Assembly (NCBI GenBank): GCA_027451565.1
Contig: DAIDJC010000165.1
Coordinates: 1 to 7,527, forward strand
Direction: 5' to 3'
Length of the DNA stretch: 7,527 nt
Source: Limisphaerales bacterium
GTDB lineage: Bacteria > Verrucomicrobiota > Verrucomicrobiia > Limisphaerales > UBA11358
This document shows, in pieces, positions 1 through 6,135 of the stretch. The notes below the pieces were generated by a model. It saw only the letters and a program-made list of their open reading frames with translations. It was not told the DNA's origin and did no database searches. Within the stretch, counting starts at the first letter, position 1. Each line of letters starts with the position of its first letter. The position numbers and the translations under genes are program-made.

Positions 1-7
1 GTTCCTT

Positions 8-268
8 GATCGCACTGGGTGTTGGCGTTTACCCCTCTCCTTGGTCCTCTCCCCCCACTTCGTTTGTGGGGCGAGGAGATCAGAGGCGTCGGGTTGCTTA
101 CAACCTTTGAAACGGGCAATCAAACCCAATGCTCAAAAACGAATAAAAACCATCATGGAACCCACCGCCTCTTCTCTCCCTCTCCGCCAATGAAATTGGG
201 GGGGAGGGCCGGGGAGGGGTGGCGCTGAACTTTCAGAATGGCGTGTTTGTTTCAAAGTGAGATTTAAA
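8..268. repeat. Foldback intergenic repeat, copy A
   Basis: First of two tandem copies of a non-coding unit. Positions 8-241 align without gaps to 269-502, with about 23 differences in 234 positions by hand count (about 90% identity). The blocks at 32-79 and 181-222 are nearly or fully identical between copies. The C/T-rich arm at 32-55 is complementary to the G-rich arm at 198-219: 32-40 pairs with 211-219 and 43-55 with 198-210, giving 22 pairs of which three are G-U in plus-strand RNA, with a two-base bulge at 41-42. Small open frames crossing the unit have low-complexity translations and look spurious. It resembles a palindromic intergenic repeat or MITE-like element, but no transposase or clear target-site duplication is visible. 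Confidence 0.85.
178..208 (+). other. Strong local hairpin in copy A
   Basis: Positions 178-191 pair with 195-208 around a three-base GAA loop. Thirteen of 14 positions pair in plus-strand RNA (one G-G mismatch, one G-U pair), with CCAAT/ATTGG closing the loop. No U-run follows, so it is not a standard terminator. It competes with the longer-range foldback of the whole unit. Confidence 0.6.
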
Positions 269-515
269 GATCACACTGGCTGTTTGCGAGTTCCCCTCTC
301 CTTGGTCCTCTCCCCCCACTTCGTTTGTGGGGCGAGGAGACCAGAAGCGTCGGGTTGCTTACAGCCTTTGAAACAGGAAATCACACCCAACGCTCAAAAT
401 CCTAAAAAAACCATGATGGAACCCACCGCCTCTTTTCTCCCTCTCCGCCAATGAAATTGGGGGGGAGGGCCGGGGAGGGGTGGAACTGAGCTTTCAAAAT
501 GGAGTTTTGTTCGTT
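269..515. repeat. Foldback intergenic repeat, copy B
   Basis: Second tandem copy, offset by 261 bp from copy A. The arms (293-316 and 459-480) have the same sequence as in copy A, so the same 22-pair foldback is possible. Most differences from copy A lie in the spacer at 340-415 and at the two ends, so the arms are better conserved than the middle. After about 502 the copies diverge (a poly-purine tail in A, a T-rich tail in B), which marks the likely right edge of the shared unit. Confidence 0.85.
439..469 (+). other. Strong local hairpin in copy B
   Basis: This has the same sequence and pairing as the hairpin 261 bp upstream: 439-452 with 456-469 around GAA. The complete conservation of this stem, while the neighbouring spacer has changed, suggests the structure matters to the element. 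Confidence 0.6.
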
Positions 516-600
516 CATCACACTGGAAGTTTGCGAGTTCCTCTCTTCAATCCTCTCACCGCGCTTCGCTGGCTGGGTGAAGAAACCAGAGGGCCTGGGT
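516..600. repeat. Decayed third repeat copy (left end only)
   Basis: The sequence restarts with the repeat's left end: atcacactgg at 517-526 matches 270-279, followed by ttgcgagttc at 531-540 matching copy B. It then degrades. The C/T arm is interrupted (cctctcttcaatcctctcac), the short hairpin loop is replaced by a variant (accgcgcttcgctggctgggt), and similarity fades around 590-600. The G-rich right arm is not found downstream. This looks like an older or truncated member of the same family. Confidence 0.5.
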
Positions 601-789
601 TGGTGGATCCGTTTGAATGGACCCTCCTCTTTGTTGCTCCGGATGGTTAAACACAAACCCAAAACCGCCCCTTCGCTCTCCTTCCACGCAAACTGCACCA
701 GTCTAAAAACTGGGATGCGCTCTTTGAAATCTCATTTCTAGGCTCATTTCTGGGTTTCACGTTGGTTTCATTTGTGCATAATTGAGCGC
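601..789. other. Intergenic region upstream of gmhA
   Basis: No gene, RNA or convincing promoter is recognised here. A CATAAT hexamer at 777-782 resembles a -10 box, with TTTCAC at 755-760 as a poor -35 at 16-bp spacing, but it lies only 7 bp before the chosen ATG and would give an almost leaderless transcript. The open frames in this stretch, on both strands, have no domain-like features. Confidence 0.4.
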
Positions 790-1356
790 ATGAGTCATTT
801 GCAACGTGTGATTGAGGAATCCATTTCTGTCCTGCGCGGGTTAAGCTCCTTGGAAGCGCCGCTGGAGCGTGCTGCCCGGCTGGTGCTGGACCGGCTGGTG
901 GCCGGCAAAAAACTTCTGATTTGCGGCAATGGCGGAAGCGCCTCGGATGCCACGCATTTGGCCACCGAATTTCTTTGCCGTTACCGGGAGGATCGCCGCC
1001 CTTATCCAGCCATCTCTCTGGCGGCCAACGGGGAATACATGACCGCCGTCTGCAACGATTACCACGCCGATGAAATTTTCGCCCGGCAAGTCCGCGGCCT
1101 GGCGGAGAAGGGGGATGTCCTCATTGCCATCACGACCAGCGGCAAATCCCGGAATATTTTGCGGGCGCTGGAGGAGGCACGTTTGAAGGAAGTGGACAGC
1201 ATTGCCTTTCTTGGGCGGGACGGCGGTTTTACCAAGGGGATTGCAACGATTGACCTGATCGTGGCTGGCACGGCCACAGCCCGGATACAGGAAGCCCAGA
1301 AGGTGCTTTTTCACGCACTGTGCGAAATGGTTGAGGAAAAGCTTCCCAAGGTTTGA
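790..1356 (+). CDS. gmhA: Phosphoheptose isomerase (GmhA-type SIS-domain protein)
   Basis: Likely cytoplasmic sedoheptulose-7-phosphate isomerase, which makes D-glycero-D-manno-heptose 7-phosphate, the first step of ADP-heptose synthesis for lipopolysaccharide core. The product is 188 residues, the usual GmhA length (about 190). One SIS domain covers it: the phosphate-binding CGNGGS at residues 45-50 and TTSGKS at 115-120, plus the family stretches EFLCRYREDRRPYPAISL (60-77) and CNDYHADEIFARQV (88-101). Glu60 and His175 (in VLFHALCEMVE) sit where E. coli GmhA has its catalytic Glu65 and His180; that correspondence is from memory, not alignment. The ATG at 790 is chosen over an in-frame TTG at 772 because the protein then starts at the family's usual point; only a weak GAG precedes it. 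DiaA, a DnaA-binding paralogue, is the main alternative, but the retained catalytic residues favour the isomerase. The gene converges on the leftward operon with 9 bp between stop codons. Confidence 0.88.
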   Translation: MSHLQRVIEESISVLRGLSSLEAPLERAARLVLDRLVAGKKLLICGNGGSASDATHLATEFLCRYREDRRPYPAISLAANGEYMTAVCNDYHADEIFARQVRGLAEKGDVLIAITTSGKSRNILRALEEARLKEVDSIAFLGRDGGFTKGIATIDLIVAGTATARIQEAQKVLFHALCEMVEEKLPKV

Positions 1357-1365
1357 TGGGTTCGG

Positions 1366-1650
1366 CTAATCGTGGGCGAACCAGCCAAACCAGATGATGT
1401 TTCCAATGACGAAAATAATGACCGTGCTCCAAAGAATCGCGAAGAAGGCGGCAAAAGACGCGCCGATGATACGGTAGGATTTGGCGGCATTCCAAAACAA
1501 CTTCTCTTTCTGCCGCACGCCTCCGGCCAGCCATAATGCCGCCAGGGAAAAAGGCAGTCCGACCAGGGGTATGGAACCCAGGAGGCCCAACCATAAACAG
1601 CGGCGGGAGCCTTGGATCATTTGAATCTTGATGATCGCATTAGGATTCAT
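1366..1650 (-). CDS. Small two-helix membrane protein, unknown function
   Basis: I do not recognise this 94-residue protein. It has a short positively charged N-terminus (residues 1-17), a hydrophobic segment at about 18-43 (LWLGLLGSIPLVGLPFSLAA), a basic or polar link (RQKEKLFWNAAKSYR, 46-60) and a second hydrophobic segment at about 62-90, ending FAHD. Charges predict both termini in one compartment, with the basic link probably cytoplasmic. It has no prepilin cleavage motif. It is the last gene of the filament operon, and its ATG overlaps the preceding stop as ATGA (1647-1650), which points to translational coupling and a shared job, perhaps stabilising the assembly platform. That role is inference from position only. 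It ends 9 bp from the convergent gmhA stop. Confidence 0.75.
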   Translation of the reverse strand: MNPNAIIKIQMIQGSRRCLWLGLLGSIPLVGLPFSLAALWLAGGVRQKEKLFWNAAKSYRIIGASFAAFFAILWSTVIIFVIGNIIWFGWFAHD

Positions 1651-1913
1651 TGAGATGGCCGTTCAGGAGCCGCAGTGTGGTTTTTGTCTGTTTGATACTG
1701 CGCCGGCTCGGAGACGAGGCGTTGGACCTCCTGCTGTTCCTGAAATTTGATTTCACGGCGAAGGTGGGCCAGGCAGCGGATTTCTTCCATGGAGAGAATC
1801 ATCATGATGGCCAGAAGACTAATCATGACCAGGCACGCCATGCCGTCTTCTTGGCGGCCGGGCCGGTGCCTGTTGACGTCGTATTCCGACCGGGCATGGA
1901 GGGGGATTATCAT
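1647..1913 (-). CDS. Mini GspK/PilX-like pseudopilin (putative)
   Basis: 88 residues. After a polar leader (1-23) comes EDG|MACLVMISLLAIMMILSMEE, with Gly24 at the predicted prepilin-peptidase site and one hydrophobic helix at about 25-42. Val instead of Glu at mature position 5 and the GMA start resemble GspK, the tip pseudopilin that characteristically lacks Glu5 (E. coli GspK has RGMALVVVLVLLAVMML, from memory). The helix continues into a charged, coiled-coil-like stretch (residues 43-68, LRREIKFQEQQEVQRL). GspK is normally about 300 residues with a large periplasmic domain; here only about 20 polar residues follow. It sits after GspI- and GspJ-like genes, the canonical I-J-K order, with ATGA overlaps on both sides (1910-1913 and 1647-1650). 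It could instead be an unrelated single-pass protein. No Shine-Dalgarno precedes it. Confidence 0.7.
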   Translation of the reverse strand: MIIPLHARSEYDVNRHRPGRQEDGMACLVMISLLAIMMILSMEEIRCLAHLRREIKFQEQQEVQRLVSEPAQYQTDKNHTAAPERPSQ

Positions 1914-2419
1914 GGAGGGTTGGGGCTGACGGCTTCAAAGGTGAAGATCAGCGGCAAATGGGTTTCGCGACGTTTCTGCGCTAATTCCAAGTCCCAGCGC
2001 CATGCCGCCAAAGGACCGCGGGGATCCGATTGCATTTGCGAACTTTTCACGTTGGGCAGCAGGAGCTGCGATGCGGCGCCTGGCAGCGATTGCCGCCACA
2101 AGCCTCCGGACGTGAAATGATACAACACCTGTTTTTTTCCCTCGGGGATCAGGATGGATTGGCTGGCCCGGTCGTTTTGAATGGAAATGGCGCCGGTCGC
2201 GGCACGCACGTCCTCCCGCCAAACATTGCCCGCCCGCAGGGCGGATTCGATTTCCTGTGTGGCCAGGAACACGGCCCGGGTGTGATCCCAGCAAAAGAAA
2301 AATGAAGCGGTGGCAAGACCCAGCAAAATGGAAAACACCACCAGGTAAACGAGGCATTCAATCAGAGTTGTCCCGGCAAACCGGTTGCGCCCGGGACGAG
2401 TTTGGAAATTGATGTTCAT
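1910..2419 (-). CDS. Prepilin-like protein, GspJ type
   Basis: 169 residues from the ATG at 2419, which overlaps the previous stop as ATGA (2416-2419); the open frame extends upstream to 2476 but that extra part is arginine-rich and unlikely. The N-terminus is a textbook type IV prepilin: basic leader, then AG|TTLIE with Gly16 at the cleavage site, Glu21 at mature position 5, and a hydrophobic helix at about 17-43 (TTLIECLVYLVVFSILLG). The following region (residues 50-80, with EIESALRAGNVWREDVRAAT) fits the GspJ pattern, in which the helix leads into a W..D(V/L)R..-like segment, then a beta-rich C-terminal domain. After cleavage by a prepilin peptidase, not encoded in this window, it would join the filament tip complex in the inner membrane and periplasm. 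Assignment to J rather than another minor pilin rests on these resemblances and gene order. Confidence 0.85.
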   Translation of the reverse strand: MNINFQTRPGRNRFAGTTLIECLVYLVVFSILLGLATASFFFCWDHTRAVFLATQEIESALRAGNVWREDVRAATGAISIQNDRASQSILIPEGKKQVLYHFTSGGLWRQSLPGAASQLLLPNVKSSQMQSDPRGPLAAWRWDLELAQKRRETHLPLIFTFEAVSPNPP

Positions 2420-2802
2420 GGAAGGGTGGCTTCGCGCGCGATGACTCCGATGCCGTGCCGTGTGTCTGGCATCCATTCCAGGCGCAGGTGTTTGCCGGTC
2501 TTGGTCAATTGAAAGTGTCCAGGCGGCAGGACATCAAAGGCGCGGGAGTGAACGGGATAGATTTGTGAGCCATCGGAATAATTCCGGGCTGCTCCATCCG
2601 CCAGGATTTCCATTTCGCCATCCACAATTTGATCTGCCACACTGCGCTGGTATTCCATTTGGAGAACCTGGCGCTCGCGCGCGAAGGAATAACCCAGCGG
2701 CATGACCGCGAGGGAGAAGATCACCAGCCCCATGGCGAGGTCAACCTGGAGAAATCCGCGCCTGGATCGGATTGCTTGCTTGATTGGAGGTGGGAATTTC
2801 AT
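2416..2802 (-). CDS. Prepilin-like protein, GspI type
   Basis: 128 residues. It has a basic leader (KQAIRSRRG), then G16|FLQVD with a hydrophobic helix at about 17-40 (GFLQVDLAMGLVIFSLAVMP). Mature position 5 is Asp21 instead of the near-invariant Glu, an unusual but charge-conserving change. After the helix, RSVADQIVDGEMEILADG (53-70) resembles the GspI signature of a VA-N-x-E-x-L segment, and the total length matches GspI (about 120-130). It is predicted to be a minor pseudopilin of the tip complex with the J- and K-like proteins encoded next. The start lies 2 bp after the upstream stop codon and the end overlaps the next gene as ATGA, so it is well embedded in the operon. No Shine-Dalgarno is evident. 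It could also be a generic PVC prepilin-like protein not strictly orthologous to GspI. Confidence 0.82.
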   Translation of the reverse strand: MKFPPPIKQAIRSRRGFLQVDLAMGLVIFSLAVMPLGYSFARERQVLQMEYQRSVADQIVDGEMEILADGAARNYSDGSQIYPVHSRAFDVLPPGHFQLTKTGKHLRLEWMPDTRHGIGVIAREATLP

Positions 2803-2804
2803 TT

Positions 2805-3965
2805 TTACGGGTTTTCCAACATGTCCCTCAAAAACATCACGAGCATGCCAAACGTGCCTATGGCCACAAGGCCGACCGCCAAGCCATTCAAGAGAATCAA
2901 TCCGCTGACAAAAGCGTGGACGGCGGTTTGCTCTTGTTGAAGCGCCTTTGCATCCAACGCCTCGTGCCAGCCATTCAGGGCAATCATAAAGCCGCGGTGA
3001 GCGTGGCCTGCGTTGGAAAGCCGCCAGTGGAATTCACCGGTATTGTCAAATACCCGGATGGCTTCCTCCAATTTCACCCCGCCTTCCAATTCAGCCGCCA
3101 CCCTTTGTGAACGGCGCCGGCATATTTCGTTGGCGGTGGCATCGCCGGCCAGCCGCACCGCTTCAACCTCCGGCGCCCCGCCATCCAGCAACACGGCCAG
3201 CATGGCCGAGTAGGTGCGAAGTAGTTTTTTCCGCTTCCACGGAACCTTCCACGTGATCCAATCCACCAGCGGGACCTTGCGGAATTGGAAAACCCTTACC
3301 AACTGCGGTCCGCCTATAAAAATGGCGGCCATCGCGGCCAGAAACAGGAACAGCATCAATTCAATTCCCCCCAGTATAAAATGCCGGTTAAGACTAAAAA
3401 TGAATTGAGAAAAAGGCCAGGGTCGGAACCCATAGCCCGCCTGTATATCGCTGAACTTTGGGATGACAAAAATGGAGGTGACCGTCACGAGAAAGATGAA
3501 AACAGGAGCAAAGACAATCATGATTGAGAACAAATAGGCCAGGTTCGAGCGCGTTGTGTCCGTGCCGGCCCGAAGGAATTCACGGGCGGCTGGAAGGACT
3601 TTTTTCAGGTCGCCAAGTTTTACTCCAGTTTGCAGAATGGCGTTGACCTGGGGGGGCAGGAAACCAGGAACCTTCTTGAGTGCATTCTGAAATGATTCTC
3701 CCATTTCAATGTGGGCGGCAAAAAGGTAAAAGGACGCGCCCATGGCGGCGTCATGGGTTTCCCCCGCAGAAAGGAAGGCTTGTTCAAGAGGAATGCCCCT
3801 GTCCACCGACAACTCCACCAGATCCAGGAAAAGGCTGGCCCGGTCACGCCGGCGAGAGGGCAGCGAAAGTAAAGAATAGGCCGCTGTGAAAAAAACCAAT
3901 GCCGTCAAAAGTGGCAAGGCGGCAAGGCACAAGCTGAATAATGTTTTAATTAAAATTTCAATCAT
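2805..3965 (-). CDS. Second GspF/PilC-like platform protein (divergent)
   Basis: 386 residues. An extra hydrophobic helix at about 7-34 precedes a first T2SF-type helical domain (44-168), with VELSVDRGIPLEQAF (50-64) and the repeat-type MGESFQNALKKV (88-99), followed by a membrane segment (146-168) and PKFSDIQAGYG (169-179), typical of the loop after the first GspF half. A second membrane segment (199-218), a more divergent second T2SF half (245-348) and a final hydrophobic stretch (349-378) follow. GspF proteins are polytopic inner-membrane proteins that link the ATPase to filament assembly. The ATG at 3965 is preferred over an in-frame TTG at 3971; neither has a Shine-Dalgarno. It follows the first gspF gene after 36 bp, the largest gap in the operon. 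The duplicated platform and added N-terminal helix suggest a hetero-oligomeric platform. Confidence 0.88.
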   Translation of the reverse strand: MIEILIKTLFSLCLAALPLLTALVFFTAAYSLLSLPSRRRDRASLFLDLVELSVDRGIPLEQAFLSAGETHDAAMGASFYLFAAHIEMGESFQNALKKVPGFLPPQVNAILQTGVKLGDLKKVLPAAREFLRAGTDTTRSNLAYLFSIMIVFAPVFIFLVTVTSIFVIPKFSDIQAGYGFRPWPFSQFIFSLNRHFILGGIELMLFLFLAAMAAIFIGGPQLVRVFQFRKVPLVDWITWKVPWKRKKLLRTYSAMLAVLLDGGAPEVEAVRLAGDATANEICRRRSQRVAAELEGGVKLEEAIRVFDNTGEFHWRLSNAGHAHRGFMIALNGWHEALDAKALQQEQTAVHAFVSGLILLNGLAVGLVAIGTFGMLVMFLRDMLENP

Positions 3966-4001
3966 GGCCAATGCAGTTTAAAAATGTTCCCTATGGCGGG
4001 C

Positions 4002-5012
4002 TCAAGTCATGTTCGAAATCATCTCTAGCAAGGGCAAATACATGGATACTAAGAGAAAGGCCTGTGAGATGACCACAGCCCCCAGAAACATTGCGATGAC
4101 TGGCATCACGGTATACAAGGCGACATCGGTGCGAACAATGGCCCGGGCTTGGTAAATATCAGCAGCCTGCCTGAAGCCTTCTGCCAGGTTTTCCCCGGCT
4201 CCTGAAACAATCCAGGTGAACAGGGGCGGAATCATTTTGTTTTCCGCGGCCAAATCAGAAAATTTGGTGGCTCCTGCAGCCAGTCTGGACTCCCATTGCC
4301 GCAAGTCTGAGGCGGCGGCGGAGTTTGTCTCCAATTGTTCCGTCAGCCTGATGGCGTCCGGCAGGGTGACTCCATTATCGAGCAGCAGTTCCAGGGACGC
4401 AGCGATTCGTGAAAGCCGGGCTTCCCTGAAGGCAGGAAGATTCAAGACCACTTTTGCGTGAATGGATGGCACGAAAAAAATGAGAAACATCAACAATATG
4501 GCCATTCCAATGGCTGTTGGAAAGACCCAGAAGGCTTGAAGGGCGCGAATGGCAATAATCGTGGTTGTTGGCATCCTTAATCCAATTCCGCTAAACACAT
4601 CCTTGAATGCCGGGCCAATGACGTGGCTAAAAATGATGGCCATCAGGGATGAAACCAAAAAAGCAACCACCATCACAATCATGGGATAAGTCATCATGCC
4701 CCTGAGTCTTGTCAGGATTTTGTTTTGGCGCTGGAAATAATCCGCCACCATGGTCAGGGCTCCCGGAAGATCGCCGCTTTTTACCCCAACCAGGAGCATG
4801 CGTTTGTAAAGTTCGGGCAATTGACGGCTTTCCAGGGCATCTGCCATCGGCGCGCCTTTCCCCAGGTCCGATCCAAGCGTCTCCAATTCATTGCGCAAGG
4901 TGCCGTGTCGCATTTCCATGCACAGCCGTTGCAGCGCGCCTTCCAGTGGAATCCCGTTCCGCAGCATGGCGGCTAATTGCTGGTTGAAAAAACTGAACTC
5001 GTCGTCTTTCAT
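4002..5012 (-). CDS. GspF/PilC/ComGB-like platform protein
   Basis: 336-residue inner-membrane platform protein of a type II secretion, type IV pilus or Com-type machine. Two T2SF domains are clear. The first (about 8-131) has FFNQQLAAMLRNGIPLEGAL (8-27), the glycine-centred LLVGVKSGDLPGAL (73-86) and a membrane helix (109-130). The second (about 200-325) has RIAASLELLLDNGVTLPDAI (202-221), WIVSGAGENLAEGF (267-280) and a terminal helix (300-326). A middle membrane helix lies at 160-182. At 336 residues it is shorter than PilC/GspF (about 400) and close to ComGB. Its ATG overlaps the ATPase stop codon as ATGA (5009-5012), so motor and platform are probably translationally coupled. It is closer to the family consensus than the second copy encoded next. 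Confidence 0.93.
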   Translation of the reverse strand: MKDDEFSFFNQQLAAMLRNGIPLEGALQRLCMEMRHGTLRNELETLGSDLGKGAPMADALESRQLPELYKRMLLVGVKSGDLPGALTMVADYFQRQNKILTRLRGMMTYPMIVMVVAFLVSSLMAIIFSHVIGPAFKDVFSGIGLRMPTTTIIAIRALQAFWVFPTAIGMAILLMFLIFFVPSIHAKVVLNLPAFREARLSRIAASLELLLDNGVTLPDAIRLTEQLETNSAAASDLRQWESRLAAGATKFSDLAAENKMIPPLFTWIVSGAGENLAEGFRQAADIYQARAIVRTDVALYTVMPVIAMFLGAVVISQAFLLVSMYLPLLEMISNMT

Positions 5013-6121
5013 AAGCCAAAAATCCGTTTGAATTCTTTTTCGTCAGTCACTCCCTGTTGAACCAGCGAGCGCGCCAAATCAATCAGTGGATACGGGGCTG
5101 TGATGCAACCTGCGTCCCCGCAGCGGATTCGGCTTCGCGCGGGTTCATCCACTCGAAACCATTCCACCAGTGGAAGACGTCCGCCATATCCGGTCTGCAG
5201 GCAGGATTCGCATCCGCCTCCATCACACCGGGGACAAACCTTGCGGATGAGACGCTGGTTCAAAACCAATTCCACCGCGCTGGCGATTGCCGAGTGGTCG
5301 GCGCTCATGGTAAAAAGCCGTTCAATCACTCCGCGACAGGACCCGGCATGCAGCGTGGAAATCACCAGGTGCCCTGTCAATCCTGCCCGGATGGCGAGCT
5401 GTGCGGTGGCATCGTCCCGGATTTCCCCCAGGATCAACACCTGGGGATCCTGCCGCAAGAGATGCCGCGCCGCGCGGGCAAAATCCAGGCCAATGGCTTC
5501 ATTCACCTCGGTTTGCATGATGCCGGGCACGATTTGCTCCACGGGATCTTCAATGGTGATGATGTGCCGTCCTCCCATGCCGGTCAGGCGGCGCAGGCAG
5601 GAATAAATGGTGGTGGTTTTCCCGCTGCCAGCCGGCCCCGTAAGCAAAAGCAGGCCCGTGGTTTGACGCAGGAAATGCTCCAATTGTGCATGGGCTTCCA
5701 CGGGTAGCGCCAGTTCCTCAAGCGATTTTGCCGTTTCAGGGTTGAAAAGGCGCAGCACAATTTTTTCACCCGTCACCGTCGGGTAAGTGGCCACCCGGAC
5801 GTCGTTTTTGTTTTTTAATTCACCATGCGAAATGCGCCCCTCCTGGGGCATCGTCTCCTGGTAAGTCTTCAGGCGCGCAAGGAATTTGATCCTGCCAAAA
5901 ACCCGCTCGGCTACTTCCTCAGGCAATGTCCGGGTCGGGGTGACCACCCCATCAAGGCGAAAGGCGACCTCCGCTGATTTTCCGCGCATCTGCAAATGGA
6001 TGTCGCTGGCGCATGCCTGTTCCGCCTGCCGCACCAGTTCCTCCAGAATCACAGGGGCGGGTTTTTCCGCGCCAGATCCATTTGATTGTCTGGCGGGCGG
6101 TGGTTCAGTTTTGGCAAACAT
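5009..6121 (-). CDS. GspE/PilB/ComGA-type secretion ATPase
   Basis: Cytoplasmic hexameric ATPase that powers pseudopilus or pilus assembly through GspF. The 370 residues contain, in order: a PAS-like N2 region with ASDIHLQ (38-44) and FRLDGVV (54-60), an arginine-containing stretch RVATYPTVTGEKIVLRLF (109-126), Walker A GPAGSGKT (162-169), Asp box TIEDPVE (189-195), Walker B LILGEIRD (229-236), His box HLVISTLHA (251-259), and a zinc-binding tetracysteine module CPRC-x4-CESC (Cys296, 299, 304, 307). All catalytic motifs are intact. GspE and PilB are usually about 500-570 residues with an N-terminal MshEN/N1 domain; that domain is absent here, as in ComGA. The CPRC module argues against the PilT retraction ATPase. 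The ATG at 6121 lies 14 bp after the putative anti-sigma gene. Confidence 0.94.
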   Translation of the reverse strand: MFAKTEPPPARQSNGSGAEKPAPVILEELVRQAEQACASDIHLQMRGKSAEVAFRLDGVVTPTRTLPEEVAERVFGRIKFLARLKTYQETMPQEGRISHGELKNKNDVRVATYPTVTGEKIVLRLFNPETAKSLEELALPVEAHAQLEHFLRQTTGLLLLTGPAGSGKTTTIYSCLRRLTGMGGRHIITIEDPVEQIVPGIMQTEVNEAIGLDFARAARHLLRQDPQVLILGEIRDDATAQLAIRAGLTGHLVISTLHAGSCRGVIERLFTMSADHSAIASAVELVLNQRLIRKVCPRCDGGGCESCLQTGYGGRLPLVEWFRVDEPARSRIRCGDAGCITAPYPLIDLARSLVQQGVTDEKEFKRIFGL

Positions 6122-6135
6122 GGGATTGGGATGAA

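Noticed and set aside
8..515. CRISPR array or retron-like RNA
   Set aside because: Unit length of about 261 bp, only two full copies, no short regularly spaced repeats, and no cas or reverse transcriptase gene nearby.
19..741. Several open frames of 65-98 codons inside the left-end repeats, on both strands
   Set aside because: They run through the C/T-G/A arms, repeat the same low-complexity peptides in both copies and have no domain or ribosome-binding features; they are by-products of the repeat.
841..1314. 157-codon open frame antisense to gmhA
   Set aside because: It is a shadow of a well-supported gene; its composition is cysteine/arginine/glycine-rich without domain signals.
1359..1382. 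Bidirectional terminator between gmhA and the leftward operon
   Set aside because: The stem is only 6 bp with a 12-base loop and no T-run on either side.
5057..5707. 216-codon open frame antisense to the secretion ATPase gene
   Set aside because: It is long but lies wholly opposite an intact ATPase gene with all motifs; no recognisable domain and no upstream signals.
5009..6121. PilT-type retraction ATPase
   Set aside because: The CPRC-x4-CESC zinc module and the following gspF genes are typical of assembly ATPases (GspE, PilB, ComGA); PilT lacks that module.
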